Assembly: GCF_901933205.1 (NCBI RefSeq)
Contig: NC_044578.1
Location: 15,777,501 to 15,841,500 of the forward strand
Direction: 5' to 3'
Origin: Camarhynchus parvulus
Lineage: Eukaryota > Chordata > Aves > Passeriformes > Thraupidae
DNA length: 64,000 bases
A program made the position numbers and the translations under genes. Positions 48,601 through 60,490 of the stretch are shown in pieces. The notes under the pieces were generated by a model. The model searched no databases, had not been told where the DNA came from, and saw only the letters and a program-made list of their open reading frames with translations. Position 1 is the first letter of the stretch. Each line of letters opens with the position of its first letter.

Positions 48601-49600
48601 CATTCTCCTGTCACATTTCCATGACTGTGTCTATTCCTCCCAGACACACAGACAATTGCCTTATGCAGGCTGTCACCCACACTGCTGCTCTGCCAGCGTG
48701 TGGCTGCAGGCAGAGCTCGCGGCACAGGCCCTGCTCATGTTCCCACAAGTCTCAGCAAGAGAAAACAAAGCTCAGCCTGCCTGTGTCCATGCCCATGTCC
48801 TCACACCAGCACCACATGCTACTTTCAGCAGCCCAGCACAGCAAATGAAATGGGGGCCTGAGACATGGCAGGATGCCCAGTTTCCAGCCAGTGGGGAGCT
48901 CTGGGGGCTCTCAGGGGTGAAGGACAAGGGTAGCCCCAGCCTGGCCTCACCCACACCTGTGTGAGGAAGTGACAGATTAAATCCCAGACTGAGGAGCAGT
49001 GGGACATGGCTATTCCTTCACATTGCCACCCATGTCAAAATCACACGTTCTGACTTCTCTCATCTCAAAGCCCACGGACGCAGTAGGAGGGGGTGGGTAG
49101 GAAGGCTGGCAGCCCACAGGCCAGGCTGGGTACACTGGTTTGAGTGGAGCAGCTCAGGGTTCTCTGGCCACCAGGGCGACAGGGTGGCCACAGTGTGCCA
49201 GCGCACACACCCTGCTCCCAAGGATGGGCACTGGCCCCTGTCTGCCTCACACATCCTGGGGATGGGCACTGGCCCCTGTCTGCCTCACAAAACCTGGGGG
49301 CACAGCACACGTGCTGCAGGGCCAGGACCCTACTCCTGGGGCTGGTGCCAGGGTCCCAGAGGAGCAGAAAGCAGCCAGCCAGAGTTAGGCTTCTTTTCCC
49401 CCTTCCAATTAGCACTCAATGGTATGAAGTTGTCCCTCAAACCACAAGTGCCACAGCTGAAAAAGGCAATGCCCAGCCTCACAGGGATGGCTCCTGCTGT
49501 CCCACAGAGGAGAAGCCATTCCCTCCAACACCTGCAGGCAGCAGCTCGCCTCGCTGAGGCCAGCAACGCCCTTTTCTTCATGAGCTTCTTGCAAATGATG
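48601..49600. other. GC-rich block, no recognised gene
   Basis: About 1 kb of raised GC with overlapping frames up to 139 codons on both strands, the pattern expected where AT-rich stop codons are scarce. It contains the 38-bp duplication at 49223-49298. None of the translations is recognised. Confidence 0.45.
49223..49298. repeat. 38-bp tandem duplication
   Basis: Two abutting copies, 49223-49260 and 49261-49298, start GATGGGCACTGGCCCCTGTC and continue TGCCTCAC. They differ at only a few bases between that point and CCTGGG. It is a recent local duplication that also extends three overlapping open frames. Confidence 0.95.
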
Positions 49601-50920
49601 TGAACCCATACTTATTAATTTACATTAAGTTCATTTAACACCAATGAAAGAGACCAGAAGTGTCTAATGAGCAAACTGTAATGAGCTACCAGTGACTGTT
49701 AATCACGTTCAGTTTATGCATTCTTGCTTCATTCTTATAGAGTATTGTTGTAGAATAAATGCTTTGCTCTTATCTTACAAGAGGAAAAAAATCTCTAGGT
49801 ATTGTACCAGTGAATAACAAAGGAATGAACAAGCCTCTGGTTTTGCACCGCATATAATGATAGAGATGCTGTGAATTCTATGGACAAAGTACATGAAGAA
49901 GTACCCACAAGTACTGAAAATTTAATTAAAAGTCAGAAAGCCATTGCAATGAGGACTCAGCAGAAAGCCATTTATTTTTAAAATCTAATATATTCTTCAT
50001 GACTAAAGGCTAAAGCACACGCTGACTTACACATTTAGCTGTAACTGATTTAAGCTACTTGATGATTTTTTGCGCACAGGGTGGCGCTCAATTTGCAATG
50101 GAGTAAATTGGCAGAATTTAATTTGGTGGATTTTTTTAACTCTGCAAAAAGAATCCTCATTAAAACCTCTCGATAGGCTGTATACTTTTTTCATCATTAA
50201 CCAGCCTAACTGCAGGTAAAAGAGATACAATTATGGATTTATATAAATCCTATTGTCAATTTACAGCTCAAAGACTGGTGAGTTACCTCATTTTAAATAG
50301 GTTATTTTTTCCCCTTAACCTTTCTTTGTTTTAATGAGGGTTTGGTTTGTCATTGTCAGGGTGCTTGTTTGCAGGAAAGTTTCTCATCATGTGAAGAAGG
50401 TGTAAGGAAAAAGGATAGAAGACCTCTTAACTGAATTCTAAACCCCATCACAAACCCTGACCTGGACATTCTGTCTTTAAATATCCACCTTTCTCTGAAG
50501 ACAGTCAGTTCTCAGCTGCTGATTCCTCACTCTCTCAGCCCCACAACTGCTCTATCTCATGCTTTGGCACTTTCCACCTTACTCATGCCCAGTTTTTTCT
50601 TCTTTGCTGCACCTTATTTTAATCCCACCTCCCACCAAAGCACCATTAAATTCTTTGTTCTGCCTCGTTCAGAACCACCAGCAAATCCAAGTTCAGACCA
50701 CACTGGCTGCATTGAAAATTGACTGAAAAATGCAACTCAAATCCAGAACTCTCAAAAGATGAGGACAGCCAGAGCTGTCATTGAGAGACCCTTCTGTTCA
50801 GCAGGAGCCCAAGGTCCAAAACAAGGTCCCGCATATTCAATAAGGCAGATTCTCAAGTGACAAACCACACAAGTTACTCAAGAAGGTGAGCAGCTGCCCC
50901 ACTAAATGTTTGTCCATTAA
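49601..50920. other. Non-coding AT-rich sequence, no gene seen
   Basis: Unique sequence. A CTCF-like core at 50074-50089 is listed separately, and TAAT motifs cluster around it. No recognisable frame. Confidence 0.55.
50074..50089 (+). promoter_or_regulatory. CTCF-like core in AT-rich DNA
   Basis: GCACAGGGTGGCGCTC carries the AGGGTGGCGCT core typical of CTCF sites, with mismatches at the 5' end. It has two CpGs in an otherwise CpG-free AT-rich stretch. The orientation is the same as the pair at 47052. Confidence 0.35.
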
Positions 50921-51148
50921 CAGAATGAAAGAAGCAGTTAGGTTGGAAAGGGTCTCTGAGGTCATTGAGTCCAACTTTTGACTGAACACCACCTTGCCAA
51001 ACTAGACCATGGCACTAAGCACCATGTTCAGTCATTTCTTCAATACCTCCAGGGATGGCGACTCCACCACCTTCCTAGGCAGTCCATTCCAATGTTTAAC
51101 AGTCTTCTCCATGAATAAATTCCTCCTGATGTCCAGAACGTCTAAGAC
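50921..51148 (-). mobile_element. CR1 LINE 3' fragment
   Basis: Plus-strand landmarks, in order, are CAGAATGAAAG, TTAGGTTGGAAAGGGTCTCT, GTCATTGAGTCCAACTTTTG, ATACCTCCAGGGATGGCGAC, CAGTCCATTCCAATG and AAATTCCTCCTGATGTCCAG. This is the reverse complement of the avian CR1 3' region. The terminal 8-mer repeat at its left end is degraded. The copy is 5'-truncated, on the minus strand and non-coding. Confidence 0.95.
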
Positions 51149-54100
51149 TAATTAAATTTCTGGGTTTAATTCTTAGTCTCCGAGTAGGTTGACAATGTTA
51201 AGCAAGAGGAAGGCAGTCACATTTATATATTATTTCATAACAGCATCCAGAAATGCAACTGTTCCTCTTGCTTGACTGAAAGACTGCCTCTCCTTTCCTT
51301 TACCAAGCTCCTCCAGCAGCTTCTGAAGGATAAGGCTGAGGGCTGAAGGGATAACACCAGGAGGGAACTAGTGGCTGATGTCATCTTCTACCAGTCTGTT
51401 ACTCACACCCCCTTCATTTGAATGCTTTCAGAATTTTGCTTACAATTTCATCACCCATCTGCATTTTAAATATTAGCCTGCAACATACTAGAATGGATAC
51501 AGCAAGCCAAGGGTGAAGGAACTGTTCCCATAACTTAGAAGAAAGAAACTAAAAACACAAAGAAAAGGGATTTGTAAGAGGGTCTGGATTTTAACCTTCC
51601 TTGGGGTGAGAGAATAAGCACGGCTACTACTCTAAGCACTTAGATGTTGAAAGCTGTTGTTTTTCCTCTTTGAACTTTTTACCAGTTGTAGCAATTAAAT
51701 GACAAAGTTGTCTTTAGCTCATTAGATGATGAGTTAATTATATGCCAAAATTAACCTTTGTTAAGCTCTTAATAGAACATCTTTTATCTGAGTAGCCACA
51801 GTCTGTGTTAAAATTCTTAATGATCTGGGCTAAAAATCAATAATTTGTATGACTTCCATATATAAAGTGGGAATTAAATGTATCTTTAAAATGTACTATA
51901 ATGATAACCTCAAGCTGAAATTGAAATAAAGATATTCCTTGGCGATTTCAAGGACAACACTTTCACCAGTGTGGAGGCCGTGTAAGCCACTAAAGAACAC
52001 TGACACTGGGGACAGCTCTCCTGCCTGAAGCACAAAGATAAATCAAGCTAAGACTATGTCCAAGATTTTGATTTTTCAAATATTTTTTTGCTGCAGCCCT
52101 GTATTTCACATTTGTGATCCTCCTATACATATCAATGTTCAGTCAGGACTGACTGTTGTCTTCTTAAAAGTCAGAGGAGTGGATTCATTTTGAGAACTTA
52201 TATACCCCATCAATGATCAAAAGAGTCTAATCATTCCCCCATGCAGGGAGCTGATAGATGCAGTGCCATGCCTTTCCCCATGTAATCAATTGCTAGCTAA
52301 TTTGACAAGAACTCAACAGCCATTCTGTAGTTCAGTTCACATTAAGGCTTTTATGTTTAAGGAAGAAAAAGTCCTATTGTTTGGCACTTAAATTGCATGT
52401 GTTCAGCAGAAGACAATGAATATGTCTTACTGATTACTCTGTCTGACATTAATGTATGAATTAGGGAGATGTCTCATTAAAATGATAAAATCATCAATCC
52501 GAAGTGTCAATTATCAATAGTTTAACGCTTTTTCTTCCTTTGGATTCCCATTTGAGTCACCCACAGAAGACTAATTTCATATACTCTCTGGTACCAACTC
52601 AGAGACAGAAAACTTTAAAACTGAAGACTGGTTTTACTAATGAGGCCTAAAGGCCACTGAAATCCTTGTGATTTCAGCAAAGTTTCACTCAGAGTTATCA
52701 AGAATTATTCTCCAGAACCTTGACACAGTGATATCTGTATCACTGTGACCATCATCTTCAGGTTCATTCTCTTCCCCTAATGCCAGAGAACACCTTCTCC
52801 TTGAGAGATGGGCAAGTATGGCTCCCTGATGATGTTAAGCTGTGACTTGTAGCCTGCACCACACCTCAGTTAGCCTGTGTGGAAGTCTGGATGGAATTGA
52901 GCCAATTTTTAAGCCTCACCATCAATGCATTAATGTTTATTAATTGAGAGAAGAAAAAAAATATAAAAATAACTATTACTTTCTAGTTTTTTATCTGATA
53001 ACAAGTTTAAGTATTTATGAGGTCGTGAAATAGGAAGAAAATAAAGATAAGATTTCAATTTCACAGTTAAGAATAAAAACAATGTTGTAAAATCTTTCAA
53101 GCATCTTTCAGCTAAAGGAATTCTGTGCATATTTTTAACAACATGGCCCTATTTATAATATTTACTTGCAACAAATCTGTATAGAGTCCATACGTCTCAG
53201 ACCTCCCAGACGTGCCAGGTTGCTGGAGCATAGACTGACCTCTCACAATTTGACCTTGTAGAAGGTGCCTCCTTGGGTGCTATTGCTAGGACAAGTCAAT
53301 TTGAACAGATATGGTAAGGCAGGCTGAAAGATGGGAATTATCAGTCAAGATTGCTCTGCCAACAGGCACAGATCGCTCTACAATAGCAGGCTGAAGGTTG
53401 TACTATTCCCTGAAGGCAGTTTGGTAAATAAGGAGGTTATGGGTATGTTACTGTCAAGCATGAAGAAATTTTTGTTGATATATTCTCAGAAACTAATTTT
53501 TTTTCTTTAATAACCTGCAGGGCTGCTCTTCAGCAAAATTACCAGTCAACTCTGACAGCCTAGGCTACAATAAGCTGAATCACACTCCAGGTCTTTAAAC
53601 ATTTGGTTTGCTTTTTCTTACTAGCTTGTTTTAAGTGTGCTTAGGAGGGCGTAATACAAAGTAAAACTGAATCTTTTCAGCTAATCAAAAGAGAGAAGTC
53701 ATCAGAGAAAGACTACACCTGTTCAAAGATGCAAATTGATAACGGAGTTGCATATCAAAACAAGACTACTGTTCATTTTTTAAAAGGTGCAAATTACTAA
53801 TCTTCAGCCTTTTTTAATAACTTATTAAAAGTTTCTACCAGTGAAATTTAACACAACACTAAACAAAACATACTAAATATGGTACAGTGAGGATACATAG
53901 CCTTCTTCAGTCTCACATTTGAAATGCAGTTATCTTGGTTACCAACTCTGGCCACTTGTTCACTGCAAAATAATCAAAATTTAAAATTGCCCTTCCTACA
54001 CCTACAGAATAAAGGATTGTGTTTTGCTTTTCCCATCTCAATATGCACAAACAGGAAGCACAGCACCACAAAGGGACTCAAAGAGCAGAACCTGCCCATA

Positions 54101-55593
54101 CCAAGCAGAACCTGGGCCAGGAAGTGTTACCCTCAGAGGGAAGCAGACCACCAAGTCAGGGCATTCTATGTACTTGTATGCAAAGTCTCATTTTCAATTA
54201 AGGCATTTAAGAGTCTGGTAAGGACATCAGAACACAGGAGAGCCTTGTAGTTGGCCCAGAAAATTAAAACCATGGATGGTAAATCATCTTCTGATACCTT
54301 TCTTCTTGGTCAAACTAACTTAGTTTGATTTGACAAGTATTAATTAGAAATTACCTGTCTGCTCACTGGTGATCAGCTGAAAAAGGAGCCTCCACAGAAC
54401 TCTCTTTCTTGTGTCTTACTGTGAGACATCAGACAAGACACTGGCTTTCCTGCAGTGCTGAGCAGCCAGGCTCCTTTATCCTCTAAGAAAGCAGATCCTG
54501 CAATTCAACAGCAAAACTACAAGCTGCCTTAAGAAATTTCAGCTCCCCAAAACTCCATCACATCCAGAGCTGGAATCTGTTGCTCATCTTTTTTGCCTTT
54601 TTTGTTTGTTTATTATTGGTTTTAATTTTTTTTAAGCTACAAACTCCCCAGTTTCTTGCACAGCTCCTTTCGATTTGATTTCTCACCCGCTTGACTAGAG
54701 ACAGAAGTAGGAATTAGCATTACTTTCACATCCTCCACTTCTCCTCACATCTCAGAGCAGTGATGTTTTTTGTCTCTACCAGACAGCTCAGAACCTGACC
54801 TGGAGCCAGCTGGACAAGGCTACAGTTCTGCTCTCCAGGGGCCTGACAGTTCATTCAAAATCATCCTGAAACTGCCCACAGACCTCTGTGGCCTATAATG
54901 CCCACACCATGTAGGGCAAGCAGCCAGAGTGACTGTGACCCCAAGGCCCTACTTTGGACACCAGATACTCACATCTGTTGGTTACTTAATTTGATCTAAA
55001 TTGCCCTAAGCCATCACATTTTGATAAAACTGGTGCTGGAGACATTCATTCTGTTCTGCATGTCAGGCAGGGCAAGGCAGAGTGGAAAACTAAATCAAGC
55101 CAAAAAATGTTGATCACCCCCAAAATAAGCCATCCAAAGGACATCAGTTTTTCAATCACATTATTTGGAGAGATGGTGAAACATAGAGGTGTGGGGAAAA
55201 GGCACTTTGGATTGTCATTTGACTGTGCAAACACTTTGTCAGGCCCACCCCATTTTTCACTGAAGCTGGGGAAGGCAGCCTCTGAACCTCGGAGCAATGG
55301 AATGCAGGCAGTGGTCTCTCCAATTGCTCCTCCAGTCTAAACTAAAAGGTCCCTGCCTCTCAGTCAATCCTCCTGCTGTCCCTTTGGCCATCTCTGGGCT
55401 AGACTGGGTAATATCATTCTGAAAAGTGACTTCACAATGAATCAGCCACAGAAAAATCTAAATTTAACCTCTGACCCTATGGAATCACCTCCACAGGGAT
55501 ATGAGCAGGTCCTGGTTTTATGAAGCAAAATCTCAGATTGCATGGGTAAAAATACATTCTTTCATGAATGAAATTTGCAATGATGCACTGACC
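51149..55593. other. Non-coding AT-rich sequence, no gene seen
   Basis: No recognisable gene. TAAT-rich stretches at 51650-51790 and 52280-52530, the latter with CAATTA/ATCAAT words and two retained CpGs, could be conserved non-coding elements. A MEF2-like CTATTTATAA lies near 53148. Short frames near 53924-54250 overlap one another and look like chance. Confidence 0.55.
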
Positions 55594-55619
55594 AAAAAAA
55601 AAAAAATAAATAAATAAAT
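55594..55619. repeat. A13 followed by (TAAA)n
   Basis: Thirteen A residues and then about three TAAA units. Simple sequence; possibly the end of an old insertion, but nothing recognisable lies beside it. Confidence 0.85.
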
Positions 55620-58600
55620 GGTTTTCACTGGGTTGTAAAACTGGTGGAAATGTAAAATTTCCTAGCTTTGTGTACAGATGAGATGTCAAGATGATTTGAA
55701 ATACTTCCTAGATGTAAGAAAAAAAAGGGATGAATAAATAACATACAACATATGTGGAATATAAACCAATGCTGTAATTTGCCTCATTTTTTCACAGAAA
55801 AGAACTACATAAACATGAACATGCCAAGGATAAGACATGATGCTAAGCTGCTACTGCAGTAATATGTCCTTTAGCTATGTGGCTAGGTGGAATGGATGGA
55901 TCCAGAATAAACACATATACACCTTTTTTATTACCTGTATCTACCCATATGTTATTTCCCACTGTCCTCAGCAGATTCTTATGTGTGTACAGAGTTCAAC
56001 TAAAATGCTGAATGTTATGAATGCATAAGCCAGTGTGAGATTCAGAAAATTGAAAAAGACCAAGCTATCACCCCAAAGTTGCCTCACTCTTTGCTTGTTC
56101 TTTTTTTCTCAAAAACACAAGTTGCATTTTGTTTTGGTGGACCAAGGAAACTACGTCATCCCACGACTCTTTACTCAATTTTCAAGTCTGTTCAATTTTG
56201 TCTTCTAGAGGACAAATTGACTAGACTGGGGCTGTTATTGCCATGCTTGCTATAGCCTATAGGGAATTGTTTTGTATAGTTATTTGTACCTGACTTTTTT
56301 AGGCATCAATTTTGTGACAGTCAGCATATGTATAAGCACATGCTTTTCCTCCTCACTCCAATAAAGTGTTCATCATGAAGGGAACTGGACAGGTAAGAAA
56401 ACAACATATTCTGTGTCTATCAACCATCAGCATGGTTTGAACACTTACACACATACATAGAAAAATGAGTGTTGTCAGCAACCACCATGAAACCACCACC
56501 AGTAACTGCTGCACCATCCTTGCTATGTGTCAGACCTTACCAAGTAATGGCACTACACCAAGCAGATGAAACCCACACTCCAACTGTGTGGTGATTATGT
56601 AGCAACTTCAGTCTGCAGGTTCTCTTGACAGTTTCTGTCCAGTAACCCATACTGAATAAGCCATGACCACATAAGCCTCCAATACAGAGAAAACATCAAG
56701 ACTGAGTTTCTCCTTGCAACTCCTTCACAGATGAAAACTAGTCCAGGCACATTGATGTGCCAATTGTATCTCACCTGTGGGGTGCAGATAAGAAATTAAG
56801 TCCAACTTTTTCTGCATTGCTGAGTCAGGAGTGTGTGTGTTTGCACAGTCAAATGACAATCCAATTTTTGCATTCTTAGAAATAATGCCTTCCCTGTTTG
56901 GATAACTAACATGTTCTGCTACTCCATGGGATGTTACTTACCTTGGCATCCAGTGTGTCTGTAACTCATCATCGTTGCCAATGTCAGCTGGTCCACCTGG
57001 GGCACGTGGACAGCTGGAGGTGTGCAAAAACTCATCTTTCTGAGAAGAGTATAAGCACTCTTTGAGCAATCATGAAGATGAGTTGAAGACACAGCTCACA
57101 ACCTGAAGCTGAATAAATGGTGAATGGAGTATTAGTTGCCTACTTACAATCCCTACAATTAGAAGGAATCCTCTTCAGGGACGTGATTCAAATTAACAAG
57201 TGTGACCACATTAACCTGGCCACCAGCAAAGTGGTCACTTGCAGAAAAAACCTTATTAAATGGCTAAAATCACTGGCTAAATTCACTCCAACTACATAGA
57301 AAATTTCTTTATTGTCTCCTATGAGTCACCAACTCAATATACAACTGGAAATTTTTGTTCTGTTTATGTGGTTGTCAGATTCTTATTATATACCAGATTA
57401 AAATAGGCAATTGCCATTTTGCCCAGGTTTCAGAAAATACTTTGACTATGTATTAAATCTTTTTTCTTCATCATCATAAGAAGAATTCAGATAAGTGTAA
57501 ATTAAGACACAGAAGCTTTAAAAGTAGCAGAGGCTCACCAGCAGCTTCTGCCACTGTGTCACTGTGTGCTTTGTAGTAAGTTGTTTTGTGTTGCTCATTC
57601 TGCCTGCCTAGGCCAGTGGAAGTCTGCTCTGTCTGTCAAGAGTAATCCTAATATTAGGAGACTCCAGGCAAAGGACTGAACATGGTCTGGCACTCCCTGT
57701 GGCTGTTTGTTTGATGCTGATTTCACAGCCATCGAATGAGCCCTTAACCTTGTCACTCGTAGCTCCTTTTTGGCAGAATGTCAGGTAACAAAATTGGCCT
57801 TGAGAAAATGCCAGACTTTTCCAGTTCCTCTTCAACAGAAGATCCAGTTGTTTTGTCAGCAGTTACTCATCCCTTGATATTCCCAGGTCATTTTCACTAA
57901 GCTCAGAAGCAGAATGCACTGTCCCACACTCCATTTCACTAGTGCTAAACTTCTCAAAATTTCCAGGGTAAGAACCTATATCATTTGTAGGATTTTAAAT
58001 ATAATCCTACTAATTCTCAAAACATGTATTTTGTACTGTAGAAAAATCAATAAATAAGCAATTTACCTGCTATGTTAGACTATGATGATACCAATAGGTG
58101 GAACTAGTTACACTCAGACAAGGAAAGGAACAGTGACTGGTTCTAAGCCACAAAAATTGGGAAAAATATATTTCTAGGCAGATGCACAATGGAGAGAAAA
58201 ATGGTGAACTTTGTTACATGAAAAGCACACATGTTTTTATATTGACAGTGGGGATTTTTTTCAATGTTCAGATTAGTTACTATACCTGTTAACTGTCTGA
58301 CTAAATGCCCAAGTCATCTCCATACCAAACCCTTAAGGTACATATCAGACACAGGTCAATATTTTTGATCTCATAGGCTTTGAGATAGTTCCAGCTTTTA
58401 ATCCTCAGTAGCTCACAGTAAAAGAGGATGGATTTTCTCTTCTTGTTTAATTTCTGGGACAAAGCAATATGTTAGAAGTACCTGTTTATGAGCTGGTATT
58501 GCAGAGCTAATGCCATGACTATAGATTTTCTCTCAGTGGTCATGTATTTGTTCAATATGATCTCGATCTTTTTCCTGCATAATTTGATATATGTATCTAT

Positions 58601-60396
58601 ATATGTATTTAGATATCTATTTCTTAGCTGCTAGAGCAGGAGGAAAGGAAAGTCCCTCTAGTTCCTCTTCAAACTCTGCAGAGTGCTGTTTCAAATCAAA
58701 AGTCCTTATTTATTACTAAACTTCCTTCATAGATATATTATGTTGGTAATCCATCTTCACGTTTATAGTTGCACTAAGACAAATAAATCCATGAGCAGTA
58801 GCCTTCAGGGTGTTTATTGTGTTATTCAGGTATGTAACAAGAACTGCATGTGAAAGTCACCATTTGGGGAGTTTTACCAGCCTGTCTCTGAGGCCAACAC
58901 AAAAAGAAGAGGATGCTGGTTTCAGACTGGAACAAATTGCTGTGATGTTTCTGCTGCCCAGCAAAATCTGCTAACTATGATGGTTCTAATGGATTTATCT
59001 CCTGTCTGGGGCCCTCTGCTCCCAGTGCTACAAATCATCAAACACTATGTGGTCAGGTGAAAAGCCTGACCCTCAGCATGAAGGTTTGTCACAAGGCAAC
59101 CTGCTGGTTCCTCCATTCTTTCAACATCTACAGGGGTGATACCTTGCTTGTGCTGATACTTACTTGTGCTGTAACTGTGCTTGAATGAAGGTTTCTCCAT
59201 CTTTAGTGACATCCCCTTTAGTCTGGAGATGGAGGAAGCAACAGCAAGGATAAGAAAACCCCCAAATTGGCACCAGAGTTTAGGTAGTAACTTCAACTCA
59301 CCAGAGCATTGCTAAAATCATACAAGGACAAGAAAAGAACTCCATGTGACCCATCACTGGCAGACAGCTTGCTCCTAAGACTAAACACTGAAACCAGCAA
59401 ACCTCCAGAACCTGTTCACACCTTCTTGCAGGGCTTCACAGCTGCATTCTACTTGCACATGTCCCAAGGAAGAATCACAGGTGGATCTCTGCAACACTGA
59501 ACCTTTGAACAGGGCAAATGGTACAAAGTTGCTGACTACTTAGGTATCTGAGTCCTCCCCTTCAGCCCTCCAACCCACTTGGAGTAAACATGCAGGTTTT
59601 CAAAATGCGCAGCTCTTGATTCACAGGCTGGAGGTAGGATTCACAGGCTAGAGGGACTCTGGGGCTATCACAATGTGAGATAAAGTTGAGCAGCACGTAA
59701 AAGTCACTGTCATTCTGTAGTGCAATCAATACATTCCTTCAGAAACTTTTAAGCAAAATATAGACTATGACAGGAAGTTTAGAAGACTGCAATAGAGCAC
59801 CCAATGCTATGCCTTAGGTCTGAAGAACAGTAGTGCAAATGGGAGAGCAATTTGCATAGAGTGATGTCTATCAAACTGCAAGCACAATTTCTCTCTCACA
59901 GGCTGGAAGCTTAAGTAGCTAGACCATCTCCAGGGTGCTTCTGAATCATTCTAAAATCAAAAGTGAGAATAAACTTGAGCAGCTCTAGGAAAATGGTAAA
60001 TTCGGGAGGCAAAAGGAAATAGAAATCTTCCCCAGTCAGCTCAGACAGCCAAAGCCACACTACAGCTTGACAAAGTAATCTTCCAAGTAGAATCACATGC
60101 GCAAGAGTCTTCTCATTTTTGTTACTTTGTCACAATGACTTTGGCTGAGGAGTCCTTTTCAGCCCCGCAGCCCCTTCAAACGTATTTGCTGAAGACAATC
60201 ATAGCAAAATATGAATGTTAGCCCTGTAGCTGTACATCATTATACAGATGTGAAGACAAATACAAGACGGTTTTAGAAGAAAACTGAAGTGAAAAAGGTA
60301 AATGTGTTGTGACCTTAGATCATATGCCACTATTTTCTGAAGTAATCTTTACTGAATTCTTCTTTCCAGCTTCTTGATTCTATGTTTTGTTAACAG
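55620..60396. other. Non-coding AT-rich sequence, no gene seen
   Basis: No recognisable frame. A TATC/TATG-rich run lies near 58587-58620. A 20-bp tandem duplication at 59618-59657 is listed separately. Confidence 0.6.
59618..59657. repeat. 20-bp tandem duplication
   Basis: GATTCACAGGCTGGAGGTAG at 59618-59637 is followed directly by a copy at 59638-59657 with two or three changes. Confidence 0.85.
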
Positions 60397-60490
60397 TTGC
60401 ACGTGGCTCACGGCTCCTTCCTTCCTGGGCAGATCACGGGGCGCAGCCCGTCGTGCCCAGCCTCTCACGCTCCCATCGCTGCACAGTGTG
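60397..60490. other. CpG-dense 90-bp patch
   Basis: Eight CpG dinucleotides lie between 60401 and 60479, with few in the flanks. The patch opens with a CACGTG E-box at 60400-60405 and includes CACGGGGCGCAGCCCGTCGT. It is too short to meet usual CpG-island length criteria. It may be a small regulatory element or an insertion. Confidence 0.35.
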
